A program made the position numbers and the translations under genes. 64,000 bases of DNA from Streptomyces sp. NBC_01216 (GTDB lineage Bacteria; Actinomycetota; Actinomycetes; Streptomycetales; Streptomycetaceae). This document shows positions 35,807 to 45,252 of the stretch, one piece after another (position 1 is the first letter of the stretch; each line of letters starts with the position of its first letter). Below the pieces are notes generated by a model. It searched no databases and was not told where the DNA came from. It saw only the letters and a program-made list of their open reading frames with translations. Where the stretch lies: positions 4,030,001 through 4,094,000 of the forward strand of contig NZ_CP108677.1 of assembly GCF_035994945.1 (NCBI RefSeq). Reading direction: 5' to 3'.

Positions 35807-36412
35807 ATGAGCCTGAGCCGTACCCCTCGAAGCACCCTGCTCGCAGTAGGAACGCTGACGGCCGCCCTCGTCCTGTCGGCCTGCACGTCCGGCGGCAGCA
35901 CGGCGTCCGGTGGCGGAGGCGGAACCAACTTCGTCCGGAGCTCCGGCGGTGTCGACATCGTCGCCAAGGGCGACCGGCGGGCCCCCGGCGCGCTGTCGGG
36001 CGAGACCCTCGACGGCACGAAGCTCGACGTCGCGGACCTCAAGGGCAAGGTCGTCGTCCTCAACCTGTGGGGTTCCTGGTGCGGTCCCTGCCGCGCGGAG
36101 GCCAAGCACTTCGTCAAGGTCTCGGACGACCTGGCCGACAAGGGCGTGGAGTTCGTCGGGATCAACACCCGCGACTACAACAAGCAGCCGGCTCTCGCCT
36201 TCGAGGAGGCGCACGGCATCACCTACCCGAGTCTCTACGACCCGCAGGGCAGACTGATCCTCTCCGGATTCCCCAAGGGCACGCTCAACCCCCAGGGCAT
36301 CCCCACGACGATCGCCCTCGACAAGGACGGCAAGATCGCCGCACGCGCGCTGCAGGCGCTCGACGAGGAGAAGCTCCGTTCCATGATCGACCCGCTCGTC
36401 GCGGAGAAGTGA
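35807..36412 (+). CDS. TlpA/ResA-like thioredoxin-fold lipoprotein
   Basis: A 201-residue extracytoplasmic thiol-disulfide reductase. It has a signal peptide with lipobox VLSAC (C26) and a Ser/Gly linker. The thioredoxin domain carries W91-C92-G-P-C95 in LWGSWCGPCRAEAKHF, and the cis-Pro lies in GIPTTIALD. It should reduce the heme-binding CXXCH cysteines of apocytochrome c, with electrons from CcdA encoded next. The stop overlaps the ccdA start (GTGA). It is the first gene of tlpA-ccdA-resB-ccsB. Confidence 0.93.
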   Translation: MSLSRTPRSTLLAVGTLTAALVLSACTSGGSTASGGGGGTNFVRSSGGVDIVAKGDRRAPGALSGETLDGTKLDVADLKGKVVVLNLWGSWCGPCRAEAKHFVKVSDDLADKGVEFVGINTRDYNKQPALAFEEAHGITYPSLYDPQGRLILSGFPKGTLNPQGIPTTIALDKDGKIAARALQALDEEKLRSMIDPLVAEK

Positions 36413-37179
36413 CCGTGCTCGCACTCGCCGCCGAGGTCGGCCGCAACGAGACCGTCTACAGCGGCGCGCTGATGCTCGCGCTGCCCGTCGCCGTCCTCGG
36501 CGGACTGGTCTCCTTCTTCTCGCCCTGCGTCCTGCCGCTCGTCCCCGGCTACCTCTCCTACGTCACGGGCGTCAGCGGCACCGATCTCGCCGAGGCCCGG
36601 CGCGGCCGGATGGTCGTGGGCGCCTCGCTCTTCGTCCTCGGGTTCACCGCCGTGTTCGTCTCCGGCGGTGCGCTCTTCGGATACTTCGGTTCCACGCTCC
36701 AGCAGTACCAGGACACCTTCTCCCGCGTGCTCGGTGTCCTCATGATCCTGCTGGGTGTCTTCTTCATGGGACTGATGCCCTGGCTCAGCCAGCGGGAGTT
36801 CCGGTTCCACAAGCGGCCCGTCACCGGCCTGGCGGGCGCCCCGCTGCTCGGCGCGCTCTTCGGGATCGGCTGGACACCATGCCTGGGGCCGACGCTCACC
36901 TCGGTGAACATGCTCGCGTTCGACCAGGCCAGCGCGGGGCGGGGCGCCCTGCTCACCATCGCGTACTGCCTCGGTCTCGGGGTGCCTTTCATCCTCGCCG
37001 CGATCGCGTTCCGCAAGGCACTCGGCGCGTTCGGGCGGGTCAAGAAGCACTACGCGTGGGTCATGCGGATCGGTGGCGGCATGATGATCCTGACCGGTCT
37101 GCTCCTCCTCACAGGAGCGTGGGACAGCATGGTGTCCCAGATGCAGAGCTGGTCCGAAGGCTTCACGGTGGGGATCTGA
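36409..37179 (+). CDS. ccdA: Cytochrome c biogenesis protein CcdA (DsbD-like transmembrane)
   Basis: A 256-residue six-helix membrane protein that passes electrons from cytoplasmic thioredoxin to TlpA. The two redox Cys lie in helix motifs VSFFSPCVLPLVPGYLSYVT and GIGWTPCLGPTLTSVN. The start is taken as GTG 36409, overlapping the tlpA stop; GTG 36415 is an alternative. It is in the cytochrome c maturation (System II) operon. Confidence 0.93.
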   Translation: MTVLALAAEVGRNETVYSGALMLALPVAVLGGLVSFFSPCVLPLVPGYLSYVTGVSGTDLAEARRGRMVVGASLFVLGFTAVFVSGGALFGYFGSTLQQYQDTFSRVLGVLMILLGVFFMGLMPWLSQREFRFHKRPVTGLAGAPLLGALFGIGWTPCLGPTLTSVNMLAFDQASAGRGALLTIAYCLGLGVPFILAAIAFRKALGAFGRVKKHYAWVMRIGGGMMILTGLLLLTGAWDSMVSQMQSWSEGFTVGI

Positions 37180-37184
37180 GTTCC

Positions 37185-38870
37185 ATGGGCAAGACCGAGA
37201 CCGAGACCGAGACGCGAGATCCGGGCGACCCCGGAGCGCGGTTGTCCACGGCCCCCCGCGAGGAGACCGCCGTCGGTGGCCCCGTCCTCGGGGTGACCGG
37301 CTGGATCCGCTGGCTCTGGCGCCAGCTGACCTCGATGCGGGTCGCGCTGCTCCTGCTCTTCCTGCTCTCCCTCGGTGCGATCCCGGGCTCGCTCATCCCG
37401 CAGAACAGCGTGGACGAGCTGAAGGTGAGGGCCTTCAAGGACGCCCACCAGACGCTCACGCCGGTCTACGAGAAGCTCCAGCTCTTCGACGTCTACAGCT
37501 CGGTGTGGTTCTCCGCGATCTACATCCTGCTGTTCGTCTCCCTCATCGGCTGCATCGTGCCGCGCAGCCGGCAGTTCGTCGGCCAGCTCCGGGGACGCCC
37601 GCCGGGCGCACCGGGGCGTCTGACCCGTCTGCCGGCGTACACCACCTGGCGCACCGAGGCCGGACCCGAGGAGGTCCGGGAGGCGGCGCTCGCGCTGCTC
37701 AAGGGCCGTCGTTTCCGGGCCCACACCGTCGGGAACGCGGTGGCCGCGGAGAAGGGCTATCTGCGCGAGGCCGGGAACCTGGTCTTCCACATCGCCCTGA
37801 TCGTGATGCTGGTGGCCTTCGCGACCGGCCAGCTCTTCAAGTCCGAGGGCGGCAAGCTGATCGTCGAGGGCGACGGCTTCTCCAACACGCTCACCCAGTA
37901 CGACGACTTCAAGTCCGGCTCGCTCTACAGCACCGACGACCTCGCCCCGTTCGGCTTCCGCCTGGACGGCTTCACCGGTACGTACCAGAAGGACGGTCCT
38001 CAGCGCGGTACCCCGCGAACCTTCGAGGCGGCCGTCACGTACTCCGAGGCGGGCGGCGCCGACAAGAAGGCGGTCATCCGGGTCAACCAGCCGCTCGTGG
38101 TCGGCGGGTCCAAGGTCTACCTGATCGCCCACGGCTACGCGCCCGTCGTCACGGTCAAGGACGGCCGCGGCGAGCTCGTGTACCAGGGGGCCGTCCCGCT
38201 GCTGCCGATCGACAACAACATCACCTCCACCGGCGCGATCAAGGTGATGGACGGCTACCGCGACAAGAACGGCAAGCGGGAGCAGCTGGGCTTCCAGGCG
38301 TTCTTCGTGCCGACGTTCGCCGGCGCGGGCAAGGGCACCATGTTCTCGCAGTTCCCGGGCCTCGACTTCCCGGTGATGGCGCTGACCGGGTTCCACGGCG
38401 ACCTCCGGGTGGACTCCGGGCTGCCGCAGAACGTGTACCAGCTCGACAAGTCCAAGATGACCCAGTTCAAGGACGCGGACGGCAACAAGCTCGCGCAGCG
38501 GCTGCTGCCGGGCGAGACCATGACGCTGCCGGACGGCGCCGGCTCGATCACCTTCGAGAAGGACGTCAAGGAGTGGGCCAGCTTCCAGATCTCCCAGCAG
38601 CCCGGCAACGGTCTCGCCCTGGCGGGCGCGATCGCCGCCATCGCGGGCCTGTCCGGCTCGCTGTTCATCCAGCGGCGCCGGGTCTGGGTCCGGGCCGTCC
38701 GGGGCGAGGACGGCGTCACCGTCGTCGAGATGGCGGGTCTGGGCCGGAGCGAGTCCGCGAAGCTCCCCGAGGAACTGGCCGATCTCGCGGTCACGCTCAA
38801 CGAACAGGCGGCGCCGACCGCACCGGAACCCGCAGAAGAACCTGCCGAAGCTGGAGAGGCTGACAAGTGA
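37185..38870 (+). CDS. resB: Cytochrome c biogenesis protein ResB
   Basis: A 561-residue membrane component of the System II heme lyase. Membrane segments include RVALLLLFLLSLGAIPGSLI, SVWFSAIYILLFVSLIGCIV, and NLVFHIALIVMLVAFATGQL. A large extracytoplasmic domain follows, then a last helix (LALAGAIAAIAGLSGSLFIQ) and an acidic Ala/Pro/Glu-rich tail. It works with CcsB, whose GTG start overlaps its stop. The start is ATG at 37185, 5 bp after ccdA. Confidence 0.94.
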   Translation: MGKTETETETRDPGDPGARLSTAPREETAVGGPVLGVTGWIRWLWRQLTSMRVALLLLFLLSLGAIPGSLIPQNSVDELKVRAFKDAHQTLTPVYEKLQLFDVYSSVWFSAIYILLFVSLIGCIVPRSRQFVGQLRGRPPGAPGRLTRLPAYTTWRTEAGPEEVREAALALLKGRRFRAHTVGNAVAAEKGYLREAGNLVFHIALIVMLVAFATGQLFKSEGGKLIVEGDGFSNTLTQYDDFKSGSLYSTDDLAPFGFRLDGFTGTYQKDGPQRGTPRTFEAAVTYSEAGGADKKAVIRVNQPLVVGGSKVYLIAHGYAPVVTVKDGRGELVYQGAVPLLPIDNNITSTGAIKVMDGYRDKNGKREQLGFQAFFVPTFAGAGKGTMFSQFPGLDFPVMALTGFHGDLRVDSGLPQNVYQLDKSKMTQFKDADGNKLAQRLLPGETMTLPDGAGSITFEKDVKEWASFQISQQPGNGLALAGAIAAIAGLSGSLFIQRRRVWVRAVRGEDGVTVVEMAGLGRSESAKLPEELADLAVTLNEQAAPTAPEPAEEPAEAGEADK

Positions 38871-39949
38871 TCCTCGCCGCCGCGACCGACCAGAGCCTGG
38901 CGCAGATGAGCGACTACCTCATCTACTCGTCGATGGCCGTCTACACCCTCGCCTTCCTGGCCCACATCTCCGAGTGGGCGTTCGGCAGCCGCAGCAAGGT
39001 GGGCCGTACCGCCGCCGCGCTCACCCGGGAGACGTCCGGCCGGCCGGACGTCACCGTCCGGCTGAAGCAGACCGGCGGCGGCACCGCCGTCCTCGACAAG
39101 CCCCGGGTCGTCACCCGCTCGTCCGCCGGAGCCCGGGACGTCCCGGACGGCCCCGGCGCGGCGGGCGGCACCGTCAAGGGCGACCTGTACGGCCGGATCG
39201 CGGTGTCCCTGACGGCACTGGCCTTCCTGATCGAGGCATCCGGTGTCGTCGCCCGCGCACTCTCCGTGCAGCGCGCCCCCTGGGGCAACATGTACGAGTT
39301 CTCCACCACCTTCTCGACGGTGGCCGTCGGCGCGTACCTCTGCTTCCTCCTCGCGCGGAAGAACGTCCGGTGGATCGGTCTGCCGCTGGTGACGACCGTC
39401 CTGCTCGACCTGGGCATGGCCGTCACGTGGCTGAAGACGCCGAGCGACCAGCTGGTGCCGGCGCTGGACTCGTACTGGCTGTGGATCCACGTCTCCACCG
39501 CGATCTTCTGCGGCGCCGTCTTCTACCTGGGCGCGGTCGCCACCCTGCTCTACCTCTTCCGCGACTCCTACGAGAACAAGCTCGCGACGGGCGGCAACCC
39601 CGGCGCGTTCGCCCGCTCGGTGATGGAGCGGCTGCCGTCCGCGGCCTCGCTGGACACGTTCTCGTACCGGGTCAACGCGGCCGTCTTCCCGCTGTGGACC
39701 TTCACGATCATCGCCGGCGCCATCTGGGCCGGTGACGCGTGGGGACGCTACTGGGGCTGGGACGCCAAGGAGGTCTGGTCCTTCATCACGTGGGTCGGTT
39801 ACGCGGCGTACCTGCACGCACGCGCGACGGCCGGCTGGAAGGGGCGCAAGGCGGCCTACATCGCGCTGATCGCGTTCGGCTGCTTCCTCTTCAACTACTA
39901 CGGGGTCAACATCTTCGTGAACAGCAAGCACTCCTACGCGGGGGTGTGA
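38867..39949 (+). CDS. ccsB: Cytochrome c biogenesis protein CcsB/CcsA (heme handling)
   Basis: A 360-residue polytopic protein that exports and attaches heme with ResB. The tryptophan-rich WWD signature is AGDAWGRYWGWDAKEVWSFI. Conserved His residues occur in WIHVSTAIFCG and near the C-terminus (VNSKHSYAG). About eight membrane helices are visible. A hydrophilic cytoplasmic loop separates helix 1 from the rest (residues about 45-105), larger than in the shortest homologues. It is the last gene of the operon. Confidence 0.94.
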   Translation: MILAAATDQSLAQMSDYLIYSSMAVYTLAFLAHISEWAFGSRSKVGRTAAALTRETSGRPDVTVRLKQTGGGTAVLDKPRVVTRSSAGARDVPDGPGAAGGTVKGDLYGRIAVSLTALAFLIEASGVVARALSVQRAPWGNMYEFSTTFSTVAVGAYLCFLLARKNVRWIGLPLVTTVLLDLGMAVTWLKTPSDQLVPALDSYWLWIHVSTAIFCGAVFYLGAVATLLYLFRDSYENKLATGGNPGAFARSVMERLPSAASLDTFSYRVNAAVFPLWTFTIIAGAIWAGDAWGRYWGWDAKEVWSFITWVGYAAYLHARATAGWKGRKAAYIALIAFGCFLFNYYGVNIFVNSKHSYAGV

Positions 39950-39977
39950 CGCGACGGCGGGGCGGCCCCGGGTTCCC

Positions 39978-40020
39978 GCGGGCGGGCGGTCCGGACCCTC
40001 GGTCCGGGCTTCCCGCCCGC
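39978..40020 (+). terminator. Hairpin after the cytochrome c operon
   Basis: Outer arms GCGGGCGGG and CCCGCCCGC flank inner arms GGTCCGGACC and GGTCCGGGC. The structure is a long, slightly bulged stem 28 bases after the ccsB stop. Confidence 0.65.
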
Positions 40021-40057
40021 GCTCGCGTCCCGCGCGTCCCGGGGCGACGCTGGAGAG

Positions 40058-40585
40058 ATGAGCGAGATATCCCCGGGCAGCTGTACCCACGACGGTGACG
40101 TGCTTCTGCTGCGGTACACGGTGGACCTGCCGCACCCGGTGGCGCGGGTCTGGGAGGCCGTCGCGACCGCCGAGGGCATGCGGGAGTGGCTGTGCGCGGC
40201 CGACCCGATGGAGCCACGGCTCGGGGGGCTGCTGACGCTGCACCGGCTCAACGGGGACGCGGTGGTGTCGGGGCGCGTCACGGCCTGGGATCCGGAGTCC
40301 GTGGCCGAGTACACCGTCGATCCGCCGCACGGCCGGGTCCGGTTCCACCTGGAGCCGGGTGGTGCGGGCGCCGGGTCGACCGTGCTGCGTTTCACCAACG
40401 AGTTCCGCGGGACGCCGGAGCAGAAACTGGACATGATGGCGGCCTGGCACGACCACTTCGAGCGGCTGGCCGCCGCGCTGGACGGTTCGCCCACGGACTG
40501 GGCCGCCTGGAACGCGGACCGCTGGCAGGAGCTGCGGGAGCTGTACGCGCGCGACGAGGCGCCCTGGCCCCGGTGGGAGCCGTAG
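40058..40585 (+). CDS. SRPBCC/AHSA1-like domain protein
   Basis: A 175-residue protein of the START/SRPBCC fold: TVDLPHPVARVWEAVATAEG, then MREWLCAADPMEPRLGGLLT, ending FERLAAALDGSPTDWAAW. Such proteins bind small hydrophobic ligands or assist chaperones. No ligand is evident. The start is ATG at 40058. It is convergent with the receptor-like gene. Confidence 0.87.
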   Translation: MSEISPGSCTHDGDVLLLRYTVDLPHPVARVWEAVATAEGMREWLCAADPMEPRLGGLLTLHRLNGDAVVSGRVTAWDPESVAEYTVDPPHGRVRFHLEPGGAGAGSTVLRFTNEFRGTPEQKLDMMAAWHDHFERLAAALDGSPTDWAAWNADRWQELRELYARDEAPWPRWEP

Positions 40586-40618
40586 GCCCCGCGCCCGGGG
40601 CGGCCCGCGGGGCGGCTG

Positions 40619-42154
40619 TCACTCCCGTCGCGGCGGGAGGCAGGGCGCGGCGGGGGGATGGCCCTCGGGCCAGGCGATCCGGACGAACTTCTGGGTGCCG
40701 TCCTGGGCGAGCTCCACGATCGGCACCGCCTTGTCGAACGGATTGCCGTAGTTGTCCAGGCAGATCCAGCCGCCGGCGCCGTCGACCCGGAGGGAGCCCT
40801 TGACCTGGGGCCACTGGGTGGCGACGTCCGCCGTGTCCGGGTACCGCTCACCCTCCGGGGTCGCCTGACGGATCGCGTGCACCGCCGTGGCCATGGCGTC
40901 GTAGGCGATGATCGCCTGACCGTCGGCGAGCGGGACCGGCTCCTTCGACACCCGCTTGATGTCGCCGAGGAAGGTCAGGTACGCGGCCGTCGAGCCGCCC
41001 GTCGCCGGCACCTGGCCGCCCCGTGCCGGATTCCAGGCGTCCGGGTGGGCGAGCGCCGCGTAGCGGACGGTCAGCCGTCGCTTCAGCGCGGTCCGGTCGA
41101 GCTTGCGGTCCGCGCCCAGGTACGAGCCCTCGTCACCGGTCAGGATCGTGAAGGACCGCTCGGCACAGCCCCGTGCGCCGAGGGCGTTGATGAACTGGCG
41201 CAGCTGGGTGTGGCGGCCGGCGAAGAAGACGGTCTCCGCCTGCGTGTCGCAGATCAGGTGGGTGATCTGACGGAAGGTGTTGGCGGTGGTGCCCTCGTCG
41301 TTCGGGTCGGGGGGCGAGGTGAAGAGCTGCGGTTCGTAGGGCGCGCCCCTCAGGGAGGCGGCGAACGCGGTCTTGAGGGTGTCGGTGTAGTGGTCGCCGG
41401 TCCGGGTGTCCTGGACGAGGAGGGCCTTGGCGGCCACCACCTTGCCGAAGTGGGCCAGGGCCTTGGCCTCGTCGCCGTTGGTGGGGGAGACGCGGGCCAG
41501 ACCGGGGTAGCGGTTGCCGCCAGGGCCGTTGGCGATGTCGTCGGCGGTGATGGTGGTGCCGACGACGGCGATGCCCGCGCCGGTCAGGGACGCGACCGCC
41601 TCCCGCACCTCGGTGGAGCTGGTGGCGACCCCGGAGACCGCGCGCAGCCGGTCGGGCGCGCCCGTCATCGTCTTGAGCCGCTCGACGGCGGGTTCCCAGT
41701 GGGCGTTGCCCTTGCCGGTGTTGGCGAGGACGAGCCGGATCCCGGGGGTCTCGCTGTTGGAGGCGTGGTTGGCCCGGTACTGCCGGGCGTAGGCGCCCTG
41801 CACCTCGTGCAGGACCTTGATCCCCATGCCGGGGTCCGTGGAGGTCAGTGGCAGCAGCAGGGCGACCGTGGCGTACTCGTCGGCCTTCAAGGTCGCGTTC
41901 TCCGTGGCGATGGCCCGGGTGATCCCGGTGAGGGCGGCGACGCCGAAGTCGTAGCCGTCACCGTTGACGCCGACGCATTCGGTGCTGCCCGCGGGACGTT
42001 CGACGCCCGGGGCGCAGGAACGGTCCTCCGGTGTGGTGACGCGGTCCACGGCGTAGCCGGCCGCCGTGCCGAGCACCGCCAGGACCAGCACGGTGGTGAC
42101 GATCTTCTGACGGGTGGTGAACCAGACGCGGTAGCGCAGCCGGTTGCCGGCCAT
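40619..42154 (-). CDS. Membrane-anchored receptor-like protein (branched-chain amino acid binding-protein fold)
   Basis: A 511-residue protein. A basic N-terminus and one membrane segment (residues 18-36, VTTVLVLAVLGTAAGYAVD) carry an external type I periplasmic-binding domain: TVALLLPLTSTDPGMGIKVL, then SGVATSSTEVREAVASLTGA, then RYPGLARVSPTNGDEAKALA, and YDAMATAVHAIRQA. Cys pairs C47/C60 suggest disulfides. There is no lipobox and no permease or transporter ATPase. Four bases downstream of the NTPase gene's stop, it forms a two-gene operon, so it may be the sensor for a cytoplasmic P-loop NTPase. The start is ATG at 42154. Confidence 0.82.
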   Translation of the reverse strand: MAGNRLRYRVWFTTRQKIVTTVLVLAVLGTAAGYAVDRVTTPEDRSCAPGVERPAGSTECVGVNGDGYDFGVAALTGITRAIATENATLKADEYATVALLLPLTSTDPGMGIKVLHEVQGAYARQYRANHASNSETPGIRLVLANTGKGNAHWEPAVERLKTMTGAPDRLRAVSGVATSSTEVREAVASLTGAGIAVVGTTITADDIANGPGGNRYPGLARVSPTNGDEAKALAHFGKVVAAKALLVQDTRTGDHYTDTLKTAFAASLRGAPYEPQLFTSPPDPNDEGTTANTFRQITHLICDTQAETVFFAGRHTQLRQFINALGARGCAERSFTILTGDEGSYLGADRKLDRTALKRRLTVRYAALAHPDAWNPARGGQVPATGGSTAAYLTFLGDIKRVSKEPVPLADGQAIIAYDAMATAVHAIRQATPEGERYPDTADVATQWPQVKGSLRVDGAGGWICLDNYGNPFDKAVPIVELAQDGTQKFVRIAWPEGHPPAAPCLPPRRE

Positions 42155-42158
42155 GGTC

Positions 42159-44219
42159 TCAGCCTCCGATCTCCGCGCCTGGCGGCAGGGAGAGGTCCCG
42201 CCAGTCACGGATGTCCTTCGGCCAGTGGGTGGCCGCGTCCCACAGCAGACTGTTGCCGGTCAGGTGGCGGCCGGAGAGCTGGCGTAGCTCGTGCGCCAGC
42301 TTGTCGGTCACCTCGCCGTCGGGCAGTGCGAGCGGATCGGTGAGCAGCCAGACGGCGTGCAGCAGCCGTCTGAGGAGCAGCTGGAGTTCGGCGGCGCCGT
42401 CGTCGAGTGCGGGCGGCAGCTGTTCGGCGGGCCGGCGGCCGAGGGCGATCGCGCGCCGTGGGTCGGTTCCGGCCCCGTCCCGTCTTCGGGGGTAGGGCGC
42501 CGAGGCGATGAAACGGAGCCGGCCCAGCCAGCCCAGGACGTCCGGGTCGGGGAAGGTCAGGCGCAGGTGCGTGACGGCGTGCTCGGTGCGGTCCAGGGCG
42601 AGTTCGTGGTGCAGCCGGTGGGGGCCGGCCGGTTCCCCGCCGTAGTGGCGGTGCAGGGTCTCGTGGACGGCGCGCCAGGTGGCGTAGCCCTCGCCGTCCT
42701 CGAAGCGCAGGCGGTGCAGGAGCAGGGCGCGCAGCAGCGGGTCGGCCACGAAGTGGTCGGGACTCTCCGGCCAGTCCTCGGCGCGCAGCCGGTCCCGGAC
42801 GCGCAGCGCCATGTCGCCGTCGAGGGACTCCCCGCGCAGCCGGGTGCGGGCGAGCAGACGGGCCGACTCCTCGTCGTGGGCGGCGGCGAGGACGGAGAAC
42901 GGGCCGGGGTGGACGCCCGGCAGGAGTTCCGCGAGGAGGGCCGGGGAGACCGGGACCGCCGAGGCGTCCTCGCGCAGCTCCACGCCGAGGTCGAGCAGGC
43001 CGCCGGGGGTGAGGGCGGAGCGGAGGGGCTCCGGGGCCTCGCTCGCGGCCCGCCCGAGCAGGATCACGCCGAGCGGGCGTCCACCGGTCAGCCGGTGGAC
43101 GCCCCGGGCCAGGTCGGCGGGTGTGCGGCCGGCCGGGTCGACGTGGTCGAAGGCGCTCTGGGTCTGGGCGGGGGAGAGCGGGGTGAGTTCGACGGCGAGG
43201 ATGCCGGAGGTGACGTCGGGGCCGCGGGGGCAGGGGGCGCGGTGGGCGGTCTCCGGCAGGCGCAGGCGGGTGGCGTGCCGAATGCCGTCGTGGTCGCGGA
43301 CGCGGGAGGCCGCGAAGACGACGACATGGTCGCGACGGCCGTCGGCGCGGGCTCGCAGGATCGGTTCGACCAGGCGCCGGCCGAGGGGTTCATGGGCGTT
43401 GTCGAGAAGCAGGACCGGCCGGCCGCGGCGGGTGCCGCGGCGGGTGAGCCCGGTGTACGCGCGCCCCAGGTCCTCGATCAGCGCGCCGACGAGGAAGTCC
43501 TCCGCCTCGCGCCGCCGCCGGCCCCCCTGCCCGAAGTCGACGGCGAGCTGCTGGAGTCCGGCCTTGCCACGGCCACCGGCGTTGCGGTAGGTGCCGTACC
43601 AGCCCTCCGCGGTGCGCTGGAAGCGGCCGAACACCTCTTCCAGGACCGTCTCGACGGTCGCTTCGGCGAGCAGCCCGGCCATCGGCGCGGTCGCCTCGGC
43701 GAAGGTGGCGGCGAGCTTGGCGAGGACCTTCCCGACCCAGTTGGCGGCGGCTCCCTTGGCGGCGTCGACGGTCGCGAGCACGGGCCCGAGCCGCTGGAGG
43801 TCACGCCGGGCCCGTTCGTCGTCCTCCCGCGACCAGCCGATGGAGGCGACCGCGACCAGGCCGAGCGAGAGCCGGGGGAACTGCACGGGCCTGGCCGCGT
43901 GCACCTTCGGCGACAGCTGGACGGCGAGTTCGGCCAGGGCGCCGGTGAGAGGGTTCCAGCCGGGGCCGTGGTCGGCGGGCGGCTCGAGGTGGGCGCAGTC
44001 GAGCAGGGCCAGCGGGGTGGCCGGCCGGTAGGCGTTGCGGAGTTGCTTGAGCAGGGCGGTCTTGCCCATGCCCCGACCGCCGGTGAAGACGGTGACGGGC
44101 GGGTCGTCGCCGTGTTCGTAGGCGGTGCGGGCGAAGGCGTACGGGGTCAGGCCGATGAGACGGGCCGCGAGCCCCGCATCGTGGAAGACCGCCTCGCGGC
44201 CGTACAGCTCTCTGTCCAC
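42159..44219 (-). CDS. STAND-like P-loop NTPase of unknown function
   Basis: A 686-residue cytoplasmic protein. Walker A GGRGMGKT is at residues 47-54 and Walker B VLLLDNAHE at 269-277. An arginine-rich sensor region (VVVFAASRVRDHDGIRHATR) follows, and then helical C-terminal segments that may be winged-helix or repeat domains. A helical insert of about 150 residues separates Walker A and B. This organisation resembles STAND signalling ATPases. It is co-transcribed with the receptor-like gene 40619-42154, whose start is 4 bp from its stop. The pairing recurs, to my memory, in other Streptomyces, but its role is unknown. The start is ATG at 44219. Confidence 0.8.
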   Translation of the reverse strand: MDRELYGREAVFHDAGLAARLIGLTPYAFARTAYEHGDDPPVTVFTGGRGMGKTALLKQLRNAYRPATPLALLDCAHLEPPADHGPGWNPLTGALAELAVQLSPKVHAARPVQFPRLSLGLVAVASIGWSREDDERARRDLQRLGPVLATVDAAKGAAANWVGKVLAKLAATFAEATAPMAGLLAEATVETVLEEVFGRFQRTAEGWYGTYRNAGGRGKAGLQQLAVDFGQGGRRRREAEDFLVGALIEDLGRAYTGLTRRGTRRGRPVLLLDNAHEPLGRRLVEPILRARADGRRDHVVVFAASRVRDHDGIRHATRLRLPETAHRAPCPRGPDVTSGILAVELTPLSPAQTQSAFDHVDPAGRTPADLARGVHRLTGGRPLGVILLGRAASEAPEPLRSALTPGGLLDLGVELREDASAVPVSPALLAELLPGVHPGPFSVLAAAHDEESARLLARTRLRGESLDGDMALRVRDRLRAEDWPESPDHFVADPLLRALLLHRLRFEDGEGYATWRAVHETLHRHYGGEPAGPHRLHHELALDRTEHAVTHLRLTFPDPDVLGWLGRLRFIASAPYPRRRDGAGTDPRRAIALGRRPAEQLPPALDDGAAELQLLLRRLLHAVWLLTDPLALPDGEVTDKLAHELRQLSGRHLTGNSLLWDAATHWPKDIRDWRDLSLPPGAEIGG

Positions 44220-44307
44220 CCGTTACCCCCCGTCACAAGTCAACTCCACTTTATCGAGTGCGTGTTGGAGGGGTAGGTGGCTTGCCGGCACTGTTGCGCA
44301 GGTGTTG

Positions 44308-45252
44308 TCATCCGGTGGCGATGGCGTCCAGCCGCGACCGCAGATAGGCGTGGGACTCGATGCCGTGGATCGTGGTGCCGGGGTCGCACTCGTAGAAGTA
44401 GACGAGCGACATCAGTTCCTCGGCGGGCGCGTCGGCCGGGGGCGGCAGGACCCGGTGCCGGCCGGAGCGCCACCGGCCACCGGTCCAGCTCGCCATCAGG
44501 TCGCCGATGTTGACGGTCAGTGCCTCGGGGTCGTACGGGGCGTCCTGCCAGCCGTCGGCGTCGGTGCATACCTGGAGACCGCCCCGGCCGGCCTGCCGGT
44601 CCAGGAGGGTGACCGTGCCGAAGTCGGTGTGCGGGCCGATCCGGAACTGGCCGGGCTCCGGCTCGCCGGTCCGCTCCCGCGCCGGGTACCAGTTGATGTT
44701 GAAGCCGAAGGTCGGGTGCCCGGTGTGCCGGGTGAAGAAGCCGGCGTCCTCGCCGAGCGCCGGCCCGAGCCGGTCCAGAATGCGGTCCGCCAGGGCGCGC
44801 ATCTGCCCGAGGTACGCCTCCACCAGCGGCTTCAGCCGGGGTACCTCGGCGGGCCAGGTGTTCGGCAGGAACCACTCGGCGTCGACGGCCGGTTCCCCGG
44901 TGGGCTCCTCGGCCGCGAAGGAGAGCGACTCCTTGAGGTCGGGCGGGGTCGCCGTGCCCTCGGCGTACGCGTTGGCCTCGGCCCCCGGACCGAGCCAGCC
45001 CCGGCCGCCGACCCGCACCGCGTACGGCTCCTTGACGGCCGCGGGCAGGACGAAGAAGGCGCGGGCGGCCTCACGGATGCCGGTGCGCAGCGCGGGGTCG
45101 ATTCCGTGGCCGGTGACGAGCAGGAAGCCGGCCTCGCGCAGGGCCCGGTCCACGGCGGCCCGCTGCCCGCGCGGATCACCGTTCAGGTCGATGGTGGGAA
45201 CGACCGGCCCGCTCGTCCTCCGCGCCCGGTCCGGCCTTCCGGTCTTACTCAT
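44308..45252 (-). CDS. 2-oxoglutarate/Fe(II)-dependent oxygenase (isopenicillin N synthase-like)
   Basis: A 314-residue non-heme iron oxygenase. An N-terminal DIOX_N region (VPTIDLNGDPRGQRAAVDRA, then REAGFLLVTGHGID) is followed by the jelly roll with iron ligands H208 and D210 in GPHTDFGTVTLL and H266 in SGRHRVLPP. NINWYP is typical of the IPNS/ethylene-forming group. The gene overlaps the deaminase gene by 8 bp, so they are co-expressed. The substrate may be a purine, pyrimidine or related heterocycle, as inferred from its partner. Confidence 0.9.
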   Translation of the reverse strand: MSKTGRPDRARRTSGPVVPTIDLNGDPRGQRAAVDRALREAGFLLVTGHGIDPALRTGIREAARAFFVLPAAVKEPYAVRVGGRGWLGPGAEANAYAEGTATPPDLKESLSFAAEEPTGEPAVDAEWFLPNTWPAEVPRLKPLVEAYLGQMRALADRILDRLGPALGEDAGFFTRHTGHPTFGFNINWYPARERTGEPEPGQFRIGPHTDFGTVTLLDRQAGRGGLQVCTDADGWQDAPYDPEALTVNIGDLMASWTGGRWRSGRHRVLPPPADAPAEELMSLVYFYECDPGTTIHGIESHAYLRSRLDAIATG

